The notes beneath the pieces are model-generated. The model saw only the letters and a program-made list of their open reading frames with translations. It had not been told where the DNA came from and did no database searches. Both the position numbers and the translations under genes were made by a program. Shown here piece after piece: positions 51,303 through 60,333 of a DNA stretch of 64,000 nt (positions are counted from its first letter, which is position 1; each line of letters starts with the position of its first letter). The stretch is from positions 186,001-250,000 of the forward strand of contig NZ_JAPDPF010000007.1 in assembly GCF_026283925.1 (NCBI RefSeq), given 5' to 3'. This stretch comes from Dyella halodurans. Its GTDB lineage: Bacteria; Pseudomonadota; Gammaproteobacteria; Xanthomonadales; Rhodanobacteraceae.

Positions 51303-52256
51303 ATGACGGTGTTGGATGGCGCCCTGCAGGACCTCAACGACCTGTACTTCTTCGCGGCCGTGGTCGAACACGGCGGTTTCTCCTCCGCAGGACGGGCCCT
51401 GGGCATCCCCAAATCGCGCCTGAGCAAGCGCATTGCCCAGCTGGAAGAGCGCCTGGGCGTGCGCTTGCTACAACGGACTACCCGCCGTTTCGTGGTGACC
51501 GAAGTGGGCGAGCGCTTCTACGGTCACTGCCGCGCCGTACTGGAAGAGGCGCGGGCGGCCCAGGACGCGGTGGACGAGTTGCGCTCCGAACCCCGCGGCG
51601 TGGTGCGGGTGAGCTGCCCGGTTTCCCTGGTGCAGTCGGTGCTGGCGCATGTCCTGCCGGATTTCCTGGCGCAGCACCCCAAGATGCAGGTGCGCCTGCA
51701 GGCCACCGACCGGCGCGTCGACGTGATCGGCGAAGGCTTCGACGTGGCGATCCGCGTACGCAGCAAGCTGGATACCGACGCCACCCTGGTCATGCGCACG
51801 TTCGGCCAGTCGCGCGTCTTGCCGGTGGCCAGCCCCGATCTGCTCAAGCGGCACGGTCGCCCGCAGGTTCCCGCGGACCTGTCCGGCCTGCCGGCCCTGA
51901 CCATGAACGAGCACGAGGGTGCGCAGAGCTGGGAGCTGCTCGATGCCCAGGGCGAGCGCGTCGTGGTCGATATCCAGCCGCGCCTGATCTGCGGCGATTT
52001 CGCTGCGTTGCTGGCGGGGGCCAAGCGCGGCATCGGCGTGACCCTGCTGCCCGAGTTCGTCTGTGGACCGGCGGTAGCGCGTGGCGAGCTGGAAGTGGTG
52101 TTGCCCGAATGGAGCGTGCCACAGGGCACCATGCATTTCGTTTATCCCAGCCGCCGTGGCCTGCTGCCCGGCGTGCGCGCGTTCGTCGATTTCCTGGCCG
52201 AGCAATTGCCGGACGCGGTGCGCCGCAACCACGAGGAATGCAGCAAGTTCCTCTGA
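51303..52256 (+). CDS. LysR-family transcriptional regulator (divergent to azoR)
   Basis: 317 residues. The N-terminal helix-turn-helix (LNDLYFFAAVVEHGGFSSAGRAL, IPKSRLSKRIAQLE) and effector domain resemble the DsdC/AaeR-type LTTR subgroup close to azoreductase/quinone regulators. The ATG at 51303 has AAGGA 7 bases upstream; a GTG three bases earlier is a poorer choice. It most likely controls azoR and itself from the 114-base interval. Confidence 0.92.
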   Translation: MTVLDGALQDLNDLYFFAAVVEHGGFSSAGRALGIPKSRLSKRIAQLEERLGVRLLQRTTRRFVVTEVGERFYGHCRAVLEEARAAQDAVDELRSEPRGVVRVSCPVSLVQSVLAHVLPDFLAQHPKMQVRLQATDRRVDVIGEGFDVAIRVRSKLDTDATLVMRTFGQSRVLPVASPDLLKRHGRPQVPADLSGLPALTMNEHEGAQSWELLDAQGERVVVDIQPRLICGDFAALLAGAKRGIGVTLLPEFVCGPAVARGELEVVLPEWSVPQGTMHFVYPSRRGLLPGVRAFVDFLAEQLPDAVRRNHEECSKFL

Positions 52257-52322
52257 TTCCTTGACCAGGCGCGCGCCATGCCGCGTGCTAGCATCCCATT
52301 TAGCCATCCAGACATCCGAATC

Positions 52323-53468
52323 ATGCATATCGACACCAAGCTTCCGAAAGTGGGAACCACCATCTTCAGCGTCATGAGCCAGCTGGCGATGGAGCACAAG
52401 GCGGTCAACCTTGGCCAGGGATTCCCGGATTTCGAGCCGCCGCAGCCGCTGCGCGATGCGATCACCCGCGCCATGGGCGAAGGCCGCAACCAATATGCGC
52501 CGGGCATCGGCCTGCCGTCGCTGCGCGAGCAGATCGCGCTCAAGACCGAGCGCATGTATGGCCGCAAGATCAGTGCCGATAGCGAGGTCACGGTAACGTC
52601 GGGCGCCACCGAGGCGCTGTTCGCCGCCATTGCCGCGGTCGTGCGGGCGGGCGACGAGGTGATCGTGTTCGATCCGGCTTATGACAGCTACGAGCCGGCG
52701 ATCGAGCTGCAGGGTGCGCGTGCGGTGCATATCCCGCTGGTCGCGCCGACCTTCGCGGTCGACTGGCAGCGTGTGCGTGATGCGGTGACGCCCAGGACGC
52801 GCATGATCCTGATCAACAGCCCGCATAACCCGACCGGTGCGGTGCTGTCGTCGGCCGATCTGGAAGAGCTCGCCGATATCGTGCGAGATACCGAGATCGT
52901 GGTGCTGTCGGACGAAGTGTACGAACACATCGTGTACGACGGCGCCCAGCACGAGAGCGTGTTGCGTCATCCGGAACTGGCCGAGCGCAGCTTCGTGGTG
53001 TCGTCGTTCGGCAAGACCTATCACTGCACCGGCTGGAAGCTGGGCTATGCGGTGGCGCCGAAGGCGCTGTCGGCGGAGTTCCGCAAGGTGCATCAATACC
53101 TCACGTTCTGCACGTTTCATCCGGCCCAGGTCGCGTTCGCGGAATTCATGGCGAGCACGCTGGAGCACTACCTGGAGCTGCCGGCGTTCTACCAAGCTAA
53201 GCGCGATCGCTTCCGCGACTTGATCAAGCCGTCGCGGCTGAAGCTGCTCGATGTGCCGGGTGGCTATTTCCAGTTGGTGGACTACTCGGCCATCAGCCAG
53301 CAGGACGACATCGCTTTTAGCGAGTGGCTGGTGAAGGAAGGCGGCGTGGCGGCGATTCCGTTGACGCCGTTCTACGACGTTGCGCCGGGCACCCACCTGT
53401 TGCGCCTGTGCTTCGCCAAGAGCGATGCCACCATGGAAGCTGCCGCGGAGCGTCTATGCAAACTTTGA
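52323..53468 (+). CDS. PLP-dependent methionine/glutamine-type transaminase (YbdL-like)
   Basis: 381-residue class I/II aminotransferase. NLGQGFPDF at the N-terminus, NSPHNPTGAV, SDEVYEHIVYD and SSFGKTYHCTGWKLGY with the PLP Lys. The aromatic-rich segments and the sequence NPTG/CTGWKLGY match YbdL, MtnE-like and glutamine transaminase K relatives. The ATG at 52323 is chosen. The omega-amidase gene overlaps its 3' end by 13 bases, which fits a pair that transaminates glutamine or methionine and then removes the toxic omega-amide. Confidence 0.9.
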   Translation: MHIDTKLPKVGTTIFSVMSQLAMEHKAVNLGQGFPDFEPPQPLRDAITRAMGEGRNQYAPGIGLPSLREQIALKTERMYGRKISADSEVTVTSGATEALFAAIAAVVRAGDEVIVFDPAYDSYEPAIELQGARAVHIPLVAPTFAVDWQRVRDAVTPRTRMILINSPHNPTGAVLSSADLEELADIVRDTEIVVLSDEVYEHIVYDGAQHESVLRHPELAERSFVVSSFGKTYHCTGWKLGYAVAPKALSAEFRKVHQYLTFCTFHPAQVAFAEFMASTLEHYLELPAFYQAKRDRFRDLIKPSRLKLLDVPGGYFQLVDYSAISQQDDIAFSEWLVKEGGVAAIPLTPFYDVAPGTHLLRLCFAKSDATMEAAAERLCKL

Positions 53469-54259
53469 GAATAAGCCTGGTGCAGGGCGCGACGCGCTGG
53501 CACGATGCGCCGGCCAATCGCGCCTACTACGGCGAGCTGGTGCGGCGAGTGGTGGGACAGACTGATCTGGTCGTGTTGCCGGAAACCTTCATGTCCGGCT
53601 TCAGCAATGACACCCGCGCCAGTGCCGAGACGATGGAGGGCGAAGGGGTGGCGTGGATGCGTGCCTTGGCGTCCGAGGTCGACGCCGTGGTCTGCGGCAG
53701 CCTCGCCATTCGCGAGGACGACACGGTCTACAACCGCCTGATCTGGGCGCGTCCCGACGGCAGCTACGAGCAGTACGACAAGCGTCATCTGTTTCGCATG
53801 GCGGGCGAACATACGCGTTATGGCGGCGGTAGCGAGCGGCTGGTCGTGGAACTCAAGGGCTGGCGCATCCTGCCGCAGGTTTGCTACGACCTGCGCTTTC
53901 CCGTGTGGCTGCGCAATGGTCGCCGCGCAGAAGCAACCGGCGGCATGGACTACGACCTTGCCTTGTTCGTGGCGAACTGGCCGGCGCCGCGCCGACAGCC
54001 GTGGCGCACCTTGCTGCGCGCACGCGCGATCGAAAACCTGAGCTACGTCGTTGGCCTTAATCGCGTAGGCGTCGATGGCAACGAGCTGCCTTATGCGGGC
54101 GACAGCGCGGTGATCGATCCGGTCGGCGAAGCGCTGGTCGAGCTCGGATCACAGGAGCAGGTGGTGACCGTCACGGTGGATCCCGCACCGCTGCTCGCGC
54201 ATCGCGAACGATTCCCTGCGTGGATGGATGCCGACCGCTTCACGCTCGACGTTGGCTGA
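53456..54259 (+). CDS. Omega-amidase (YafV/NIT2-like)
   Basis: 267-residue nitrilase-superfamily hydrolase. The triad is visible: VLPETFMSGF (Glu), YDKRHLF (Lys) and LPQVCYDLRFP (Cys). YafV in E. coli hydrolyses alpha-ketoglutaramate and the related ketosuccinamate. It overlaps the transaminase gene by 13 bases, so the pair forms a glutaminase II-type route: amino acid and alpha-keto acid exchange, then deamidation. Confidence 0.92.
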   Translation: MQTLRISLVQGATRWHDAPANRAYYGELVRRVVGQTDLVVLPETFMSGFSNDTRASAETMEGEGVAWMRALASEVDAVVCGSLAIREDDTVYNRLIWARPDGSYEQYDKRHLFRMAGEHTRYGGGSERLVVELKGWRILPQVCYDLRFPVWLRNGRRAEATGGMDYDLALFVANWPAPRRQPWRTLLRARAIENLSYVVGLNRVGVDGNELPYAGDSAVIDPVGEALVELGSQEQVVTVTVDPAPLLAHRERFPAWMDADRFTLDVG

Positions 54260-54371
54260 AGGAATAGCCGCGCGTCTCCCTCTGACGTCCGTCATAGAGC
54301 GCTTGTGGAATGGCTATGCATCGCGCTGCGACCTAGCATCTGCATCGAGCGGGCGAAACAGGGGAGCAGGC

Positions 54372-54400
54372 ACGAAGGCCGCCGAGGGGGCGGCCTTCGT
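54372..54400. terminator. Bidirectional terminator between omega-amidase and arsC genes
   Basis: Stem ACGAAGGCCGCC/GGCGGCCTTCGT with a 5-base loop, moderately T-rich on the plus side. Confidence 0.75.
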
Positions 54401-54411
54401 TGGTTCTCGTC

Positions 54412-54759
54412 CTAGAGAATCGCCAGCACCGCTTCCGGTGGCCGGCCGATCGCGGCCTTGCCGTTGGCGACCACGATCGGGCGCTCGATCAGTCGCGGAT
54501 GACTGGCCAGTGCAGCGATAAGCGTCGTGTCATCGAGCGAGGGGTCATCCAGACCCAGCTCGCTGTATTCCGCCTCGCCCTTGCGCATCAGGTCGCGCGG
54601 CGTCATGCCGAGCATGTCCAGCAGTTGCGACAGCTCGGCGGCGCTGGGTGGCGTGTCGAGGTAGTTGATCACCTCGCACACCTGGTCTCGCGCCTCGAGT
54701 AGCGCCAGGGTCTCGCGCGACTTCGAGCAGCGGTTGTTGTGATAGATGCGTACCGTCAT
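54412..54759 (-). CDS. arsC: ArsC-family arsenate reductase (glutaredoxin type)
   Basis: 115-residue thioredoxin-fold protein with the catalytic Cys in NNRCSKSRETL (residues about 8-18), and the conserved LIERPIVVANGKAAIGRPPE C-terminal region. Arsenate reductases of this type use glutathione and glutaredoxin. No arsenite pump or ArsR is nearby, so it may be a general Spx/ArsC-like protein. It follows the rluB gene on the same strand with a 14-base gap. Confidence 0.9.
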   Translation of the reverse strand: MTVRIYHNNRCSKSRETLALLEARDQVCEVINYLDTPPSAAELSQLLDMLGMTPRDLMRKGEAEYSELGLDDPSLDDTTLIAALASHPRLIERPIVVANGKAAIGRPPEAVLAIL

Positions 54760-54773
54760 GGACAGCTGCAGGC

Positions 54774-56306
54774 TCAGCGGTTGCCGCTGCGGTTACCACC
54801 GCGACTGCCGCCACCACCGCCGTGCGGACGTCCACCGCCGCCATGCGGACGCGGGCCGCCAGCGCCTTGGGGGCGATTGCCGCCGCGCGATTGCGGTCGG
54901 CCGCCTTGTCCCTGACCGGGACGGCCAGCCGGCTTGCCGCCGCGATTGCCGCCCGTGTTGCCGGCGCCAGCGCCGCCATACGGACTGCTTCCGCGCCCTT
55001 CGGCCGTGCCGCGACCGCCGCCAAACGACCTGCCGCCTTCCGCGGGGCGTCCACCGTACGGCTTGTTGCCGCCTTCGGCCGAGCGAGCACCGAACGGCTT
55101 GCCACCACCAGGACCGCGACGGTTGCCGGCGCCTGCACCAGGGCCGGCGGGGCCGCCGCTGCGGCCACCTTCACGGCTCTCGCCAGCGAACCAGGTGCGC
55201 ACCGACGGCAGCTCCTGGCCCGGGGCGACGCCACGCCGGTTCTTGTTACGCTGCATGGTGTTGCCCGAGCGCTCGGGGCGGGCGACGTTGCCGTTCACTT
55301 CCTTGCCACCCGGGCGACGGCGCTGCTGCTTGCCGCGCGCGGGTTCCTCGCGAATGCGATCGTAGGCGCGCAGTTCGCGTGCCTCGTCCTGATAGCCGGA
55401 ACTGTAGCCGCCGGTGGCGCCGCGCTCGGGGCGATACTCGGTGACGTTGCGCGGCGCACGCCGCTGGTGCAGTACCGGGCTCAAGGTGAGCACCGGCTGC
55501 GGTGCGCCAAGGCCCGTGGTCTTGCGCAGCTCCTTGACCGACTCCTCGCCCAGCGCTTCGCAATCACCGCGACGCAGGGTGCGCGGCAGTTCGATGCTGC
55601 CGTAGCGGATGCGCTTCAGGCGGCTGACCAGGAAACCCTGGGAATCCCACAAGCGGCGCACTTCGCGATTGCGGCCTTCGCGGATCACCACGCGGAACCA
55701 GCTATGGCTGCCGCCGCGGCTGATCACGGCGATCTCGTCGAAGCGGGCGGGGCCGTCTTCCAGTTCCACCCCGGCTTTCAGCTTCTCGATGATTTCATCG
55801 GGCACTTCGCCGTGGACGCGGCACAGGTATTCGCGCTCGAGCCCGCTCTTGGGGTGCATCAGTGCGTTGGCCAACTCGCCATCGGTGGTGAGCAGCAGCA
55901 GGCCGGTGGTGTTGATGTCCAGACGACCCACGGCGACCCAGCGCGCACCCTTGAGGCGCGGCAGCTGTTCGAACACGGTGGGACGGCCTTCGGGATCCTC
56001 GCGCGTGGTCACCACGCCTTCGGGCTTGTGATAGACCAGCACTTCGGTCTCGTCGCGGTTGTCGGTGGCGACGATGAACTGCTTGCCGTCCAGCACCACG
56101 CGGTCGCCGGCATGGACGCCGGCGCCAATGGTGGCGGGCGCGCCATTCAATTCAACTTCGCCAGCCTGGATGCGCTGCTCCAGCATGCGACGCGAGCCGA
56201 GGCCGGCATTGGCCAGCACCTTGTGCAGGCGCTCTTCAAGCGCGGGGGCGGCGTCTTCGCGCGGGGTGCGCTTAAGGGTCAAAACGGATTTTTGCGGCGC
56301 AGTCAT
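54774..56306 (-). CDS. rluB: 23S rRNA pseudouridine 2605 synthase RluB with long Gly/Arg-rich tail
   Basis: 510 residues. An S4 RNA-binding domain (about 25-90) and the RsuA/RluB catalytic domain follow, with GRLDINTTGLLL holding the catalytic Asp, and REGRNREVRRL in the conserved C-terminal part. It modifies U2605 of 23S rRNA. From about residue 300 to the end it is a basic Gly/Arg/Pro tail with many GGR and RGG units (for example GGNKPYGG, GGGGRPHGGGG), which likely binds RNA and is longer than the catalytic half in related proteins. Overlaps scpB by 4 bases. Confidence 0.95.
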   Translation of the reverse strand: MTAPQKSVLTLKRTPREDAAPALEERLHKVLANAGLGSRRMLEQRIQAGEVELNGAPATIGAGVHAGDRVVLDGKQFIVATDNRDETEVLVYHKPEGVVTTREDPEGRPTVFEQLPRLKGARWVAVGRLDINTTGLLLLTTDGELANALMHPKSGLEREYLCRVHGEVPDEIIEKLKAGVELEDGPARFDEIAVISRGGSHSWFRVVIREGRNREVRRLWDSQGFLVSRLKRIRYGSIELPRTLRRGDCEALGEESVKELRKTTGLGAPQPVLTLSPVLHQRRAPRNVTEYRPERGATGGYSSGYQDEARELRAYDRIREEPARGKQQRRRPGGKEVNGNVARPERSGNTMQRNKNRRGVAPGQELPSVRTWFAGESREGGRSGGPAGPGAGAGNRRGPGGGKPFGARSAEGGNKPYGGRPAEGGRSFGGGRGTAEGRGSSPYGGAGAGNTGGNRGGKPAGRPGQGQGGRPQSRGGNRPQGAGGPRPHGGGGRPHGGGGGSRGGNRSGNR

Positions 56307-57178
56307 GCGCGGTACTCCTCAGTGTCTTGCGTGGCGTCGCCGTGGTCGGCGTCCGCGCGGGTCGCTGCCTCGTCGGCAGTGTCTGTCGGTGATACGGCGT
56401 GCGTGGCAGCGCCGGGTTCGGATGGTGCGCTGGCAACGTCAATGGTCAGCGCTTGTTCTTCGGAAGGTGCTTCGACAATGGCGGGCTTCTGGGCCAGGTC
56501 GCCATCCATGGGTTCGGACGTTTCGCCGGTGATCGCCACGACGTCTTCGCCGGCTACCACCAGGGGTTCGTTCTCTTCGTCCGGATCGATCGGCAGGTCG
56601 CGCACGATGCGGGCAGGGAGGGGATTCTGGTCGATCCGCATCTGCGGGTCTTCCATGTCGCGGATTTCCGAAAGCGGTGGCAGCTCGTCCAGCGATTTCA
56701 GGTTGAAGTAGTCGAGGAAGGCGCGGGTGGTACCGAACAGCGCGGGCTTGCCGGGAACGTCCCGGTAGCCGACCACGCGGATCCATTCGCGCTCTTCCAT
56801 GGTCTTGATGATGCTGGAGGACACCACCACGCCGCGGATCTGTTCGATCTCCGGGCGGGTGATCGGCTGGCGGTAGGCGATCAAGGCCAGCGTTTCCAGC
56901 AAGGCTCGGGAATAGCGGCTAGGCCGTTCCGTCCACATCTTCGACAGCCACTGATGCATGTCCTGGCGGACCTGGTAGCGGAAGCCGGAAGCCACTTCCT
57001 GCAGCTCCACGCCGCGGCCGCTGCAGTCCGCGGCCAGCGCTTCCAGCGCCTTGGCCACCTCCTCGCGACCGACCTCGTCCTCCTCGCCGAACAGCTCCAG
57101 CAACTGGGGGATGGTCATCGGCTGCGTGGTCGCCAGCAGCGCCGCCTCGATAATGGGTTTGAGTTGCTCGATCTGCAT
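56303..57178 (-). CDS. scpB: Chromosome segregation and condensation protein ScpB
   Basis: 291 residues; kleisin partner of SMC and ScpA. Two winged-helix domains occupy about residues 1-180: MQIEQLKPIIEAAL, QPITRPEIEQIRGV and TTRAFLDYFNLKSLDELP are family signatures. The last 100 residues are an acidic, poorly conserved tail. It lies between scpA (59 bases upstream) and rluB (overlapping), the usual scpA-scpB-rluB arrangement. Confidence 0.95.
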   Translation of the reverse strand: MQIEQLKPIIEAALLATTQPMTIPQLLELFGEEDEVGREEVAKALEALAADCSGRGVELQEVASGFRYQVRQDMHQWLSKMWTERPSRYSRALLETLALIAYRQPITRPEIEQIRGVVVSSSIIKTMEEREWIRVVGYRDVPGKPALFGTTRAFLDYFNLKSLDELPPLSEIRDMEDPQMRIDQNPLPARIVRDLPIDPDEENEPLVVAGEDVVAITGETSEPMDGDLAQKPAIVEAPSEEQALTIDVASAPSEPGAATHAVSPTDTADEAATRADADHGDATQDTEEYRA

Positions 57179-57237
57179 TTAGAGCATGGCTCTCAGGTCG
57201 GATGCGGATTCATTGGGTGCCGGCGGATGGCTGCGGC

Positions 57238-58143
57238 CTATTCGGCAGCGGCGGCCGGTTCGTCGGCGATGTCTTCGACGGGCTCCTCGGCGCGTCCCAT
57301 CTTGGCTCTGACGTAAATCGGCGCCAGCGCTTCTTCCTGCACAATCTCCACCAGCATCTCCTTGGCCAGCTCCAGCATGGCCAGGAACGTCACCACCACG
57401 CCCAGGCGTCCTTCGCTCACGTCGAACAGTGTCTCGAAGCGCTGGAACGTGTGGTCGTCCAGCCGAGCCAGCAGTTCGCCCATGCGTTGGCGGACGCTAA
57501 GCGCCTCGCGCTTGATGGCGTGATGCCCGAACAGCTCGGCGCGGTGCATCACGTCCTTCAGCGCCAGCAGCATTTCCTTGAGATCGAGCGGTGGTGGCAG
57601 CTTGATCACGTTGCGCTCGCCCACATCGGCGTGGGCTGGCGCGAAATCGCGCTCCATGCGGGGCAGGGCGTCGATGTCTTCCGCCGCCCGCTTGAAGCGC
57701 TCGTACTCCTGCAACCGCCTGACCAGCTCGGCGCGAGGGTCTTCCTCCAGGCCTTCCTCGGCCGGCGGCCGCGGCAGCAGCAGCCGCGATTTGATCTCGC
57801 CGAGGATGGCCGCCATCAACAGGTATTCGGCGGCCAGCTCCAGGCGCATCACGTCGCGCATCATCTCGATGTAGTCCATGTACTGCCGGGTGATCTCGGC
57901 GACAGGGATATCGAGAATGTCCAGGTTCTGCCGACGGATCAGGTAGAGCAAAAGATCCAGCGGCCCTTCGAACGCCTCGAGTATGACCTCGAGCGCATCC
58001 GGCGGGATGTACAGGTCCTGCGGCATCTGCAACATCGGTTCGCCGCGCACGATGGCCAGCGGCATTTCCTGCTGTTGCGGTACCGACGCAAACGCGTCTT
58101 GCGGCGCTGTGACCGCCTGAGGCTCGGTTGGCTCAGTACTCAT
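57238..58143 (-). CDS. scpA: Chromosome segregation and condensation protein ScpA
   Basis: 301-residue kleisin. The N-terminal part binds SMC: EAFEGPLDLLLYLIRRQNLDILDIPVAEIT is the strongest family signature. Further features are LAAEYLLMAAILGEIKSRLLLP and the C-terminal winged helix VVTFLAMLELAKE. The ATG at 58143 is chosen; a TTG one codon earlier is possible. It heads the scpA-scpB-rluB operon. Confidence 0.96.
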   Translation of the reverse strand: MSTEPTEPQAVTAPQDAFASVPQQQEMPLAIVRGEPMLQMPQDLYIPPDALEVILEAFEGPLDLLLYLIRRQNLDILDIPVAEITRQYMDYIEMMRDVMRLELAAEYLLMAAILGEIKSRLLLPRPPAEEGLEEDPRAELVRRLQEYERFKRAAEDIDALPRMERDFAPAHADVGERNVIKLPPPLDLKEMLLALKDVMHRAELFGHHAIKREALSVRQRMGELLARLDDHTFQRFETLFDVSEGRLGVVVTFLAMLELAKEMLVEIVQEEALAPIYVRAKMGRAEEPVEDIADEPAAAAE

Positions 58144-58294
58144 CAATACATGTCGTTGGGCCGCCCATGACGGCTTGCGTTGCTTTCAACACGTTATAGG
58201 AAACGTTCTGTCCCATCGGCATTCGTTCGACGAATGTCCCCGCACGGATCGCGGCCACTGGCTGGCAATCCTTTGAAGCTAACTTGCGCGATGC

Positions 58295-58450
58295 CTAGCC
58301 GGTGCGCCTCGCGTCACCGTCACGGGCATGCATGATGAAATCGCGCCATTCGCGTTTCGACCAGGCTGACCGTGAACGACCTTTGAGCGGCTCTGGCGCG
58401 TAAAGATCACGGCAAGGACGCAAGCCAAAACGTGACGAAACCCGCGTCAT
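58295..58450 (-). CDS. Possible 51-residue basic peptide
   Basis: From the ATG at 58450 the frame reads MTRVSSRFGLRPCRDLYAP and ends GDARRTG, very basic and with a coherent WSKREWRDFI segment. It lies in the 471-base interval between scpA and dinB, which otherwise contains nothing I recognise. There is no good ribosome site. It could be a real small protein or chance. Confidence 0.3.
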   Translation of the reverse strand: MTRVSSRFGLRPCRDLYAPEPLKGRSRSAWSKREWRDFIMHARDGDARRTG

Positions 58451-58614
58451 TGGCTGTTCAATAGGTCGGCTGAGTGCATCGGAATGGGGGCCGTTGCGGT
58501 CGATCTTGGCCGATCGTGCGGCGCACCCTTGGACCTTTGCGAGACCAAGATTAGCCGCTGTAAGCCGGCAAGTCCAGTACACCTGGCGCCCGTCCGGCGT
58601 CAAAATAGCAAGTC

Positions 58615-59790
58615 ATGCCGACGACCCAACGCGCAATCATTCATGTTGATATGGACGCCTTCTATGCGGCGGTGGAGCAGCTCGACCGTCCAGAGCTGCG
58701 CGGGTTGCCGGTGATCGTTGGCGGCCTGGGGCCGCGTGGGGTTGTCTCCACCTGCAGTTATGAAGCGCGCCGTTTTGGCGTGCGTTCGGCCATGCCCACG
58801 GCGCAGGCCCGACGGTTGTGTCCCGATGGCTGCTATCTGCGGCCCCGCATGGACCGCTATGAGGCCATCTCGGATCAAATCTTCGAGATCTTCCATGAGG
58901 TGACGCCGATGGTCGAGGGACTGTCGCTGGACGAGGCGTTTCTGGATGTGGGCGCCAGCCTGCGGCTGTTGGGGCCGATCGAGGTGATCGCGCGTCGCAT
59001 CAAGGGCGCGATCCTGCAGCGCACCCGCCTGGTGGCCTCGGTGGGCATGGGGCCCAACAAGCTGCTGGCCAAGCTGGCGAGCGAACTGTCCAAACCCGAC
59101 GGCTTCCACCGCATTTCCTTCGATCAGGCCGCCTCCGAGCTCGCGCCGTTACCGGTGGGGCGCTTGTGGACTGTCGGCCGTGTGACCGAACAGACACTAC
59201 TTCGCCTGGGTATCCGTACCATCGGCGAATTGGCAGCATGTGACACGGCGCGTCTTGCCAGTGCGCTGGGGCGTCAGGCCGCATCGCTGCAGGCGCTGGC
59301 GCGAGGGGAAGATGAGCGTTGCGTCGAGCCCGCGCAGGCCGAACAATCCATGGGCTCCGAACACACCTTTGAGGTCGATCTGACGGATAAGGTGCTGGCC
59401 GAATCGTGGTTGCTGCGGCAGTGCGAGCGTATTGCCGCGCGTGCGCGGCGGCGCGGGCTGCAAGGGCGCACGGTCACGCTGAAACTACGCGAGCCACCGT
59501 TTGTCACACATACTCGCCAGGCGCAAATGCACGCAACGAGTGCGTCTGCCAGCGACATCTATGGTGTGGCACGACGCTTGCTAGAGATTTGGTGGCAGAC
59601 GCAATCGCGACCGCGCCTGCGCCTTATGGGTGTCAGCCTGTCCGGCTTTGCGGAGCAGCGGCAGGGCGACATGTTCAGCGCGACGCCGAAAGGGCGCGTG
59701 ACGGACGAGGTGCAGGATCGGGTCAATTTGCGTTTCGGTTCGGGCAGCCTGGTGCGTGGCGGGGTGCTGCGCTCGGGCAAGCAGGATTGA
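58615..59790 (+). CDS. dinB: DNA polymerase IV (DinB)
   Basis: 391-residue Y-family translesion polymerase. The catalytic acidic residues are in HVDMDAFYAAVE and SLDEAFLDV. The thumb helix-hairpin-helix reads GPNKLLAKLASELSKPDGFH, and the little finger follows. QRQGDMFS in the C-terminal region may be a beta-clamp-binding site (QxxMF-like). No LexA site of the known types is visible upstream. The 5' end overlaps nothing. Confidence 0.95.
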   Translation: MPTTQRAIIHVDMDAFYAAVEQLDRPELRGLPVIVGGLGPRGVVSTCSYEARRFGVRSAMPTAQARRLCPDGCYLRPRMDRYEAISDQIFEIFHEVTPMVEGLSLDEAFLDVGASLRLLGPIEVIARRIKGAILQRTRLVASVGMGPNKLLAKLASELSKPDGFHRISFDQAASELAPLPVGRLWTVGRVTEQTLLRLGIRTIGELAACDTARLASALGRQAASLQALARGEDERCVEPAQAEQSMGSEHTFEVDLTDKVLAESWLLRQCERIAARARRRGLQGRTVTLKLREPPFVTHTRQAQMHATSASASDIYGVARRLLEIWWQTQSRPRLRLMGVSLSGFAEQRQGDMFSATPKGRVTDEVQDRVNLRFGSGSLVRGGVLRSGKQD

Positions 59791-59887
59791 AGTTGTAGCG
59801 GAACGCTCCACATCGACAAGGTGGGGTGCTTTCAGGAAGAACGTGATAGCGCCACCATGTGCGTGGTGCGGGGAGAGGACACCAGGT

Positions 59888-60259
59888 ATGAGCAGAGCGG
59901 AAGACAACGCCAGGAACGGCTCCGATCCGGAGCAGTTGCGACCGGCGCGTATGCGTATCGAAACCACGGTACTGATGAGCCGTGTCGACGAGTCGCATCC
60001 GACCGAACTGGTGGACATCTCCGCGACCGGGGTCCTGCTGCGTCGGCCGCTCGGCTGGCATGGCGAGATCGGCCAAAGCTGGATCCTGGACATGATCTTC
60101 GGCCACGACCTGCATATCCACCTGGAGGCGCAGGTGGCGCGGGTGTCGGAGCGCCACCTGGGCTTTGCCTATACGCGCATCCCCGAGGACAAGCAGGTGC
60201 CGCTGTGGAACTTGCTGGGCGGTTACGCCGATATACTGGAGTTGTGGAACGAAGAGTGA
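59888..60259 (+). CDS. PilZ-domain protein (cyclic-di-GMP binding)
   Basis: 123 residues. The PilZ motif pair is seen: RPARMRIE (the RxxxR part, at about 22-29) and DISATGVLLR (the D/NxSxxG part), the two groups that grip c-di-GMP. No other domain is attached. It lies 97 bases after dinB and is probably a separate transcript. The ATG at 59888 follows GGAGAGGA at some distance. The target is unknown. Confidence 0.85.
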   Translation: MSRAEDNARNGSDPEQLRPARMRIETTVLMSRVDESHPTELVDISATGVLLRRPLGWHGEIGQSWILDMIFGHDLHIHLEAQVARVSERHLGFAYTRIPEDKQVPLWNLLGGYADILELWNEE

Positions 60260-60285
60260 GTCCCCGGGCGGATGCTCCCACATGA

Positions 60286-60311
60286 AAACGCCCGCCGAAA
60301 GGGGGGCGTTT
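60286..60311. terminator. Bidirectional terminator between pilZ-like gene and fadD
   Basis: Stem AAACGCCC/GGGCGTTT with a 10-base loop, in the 74-base gap between converging genes. Confidence 0.7.
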
Positions 60312-60333
60312 GCGTTGCAGCCGTTGCGAAAGG

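Noticed and set aside
51468-53396. 642-codon minus-strand frame opposite the LysR and transaminase genes
   Set aside because: Runs through two genes and an intergenic gap; composition is that of an antisense frame.
54822-56711. 629-codon plus-strand frame opposite rluB and scpB
   Set aside because: Ala/Arg-rich shadow running across two real genes, with no domain.
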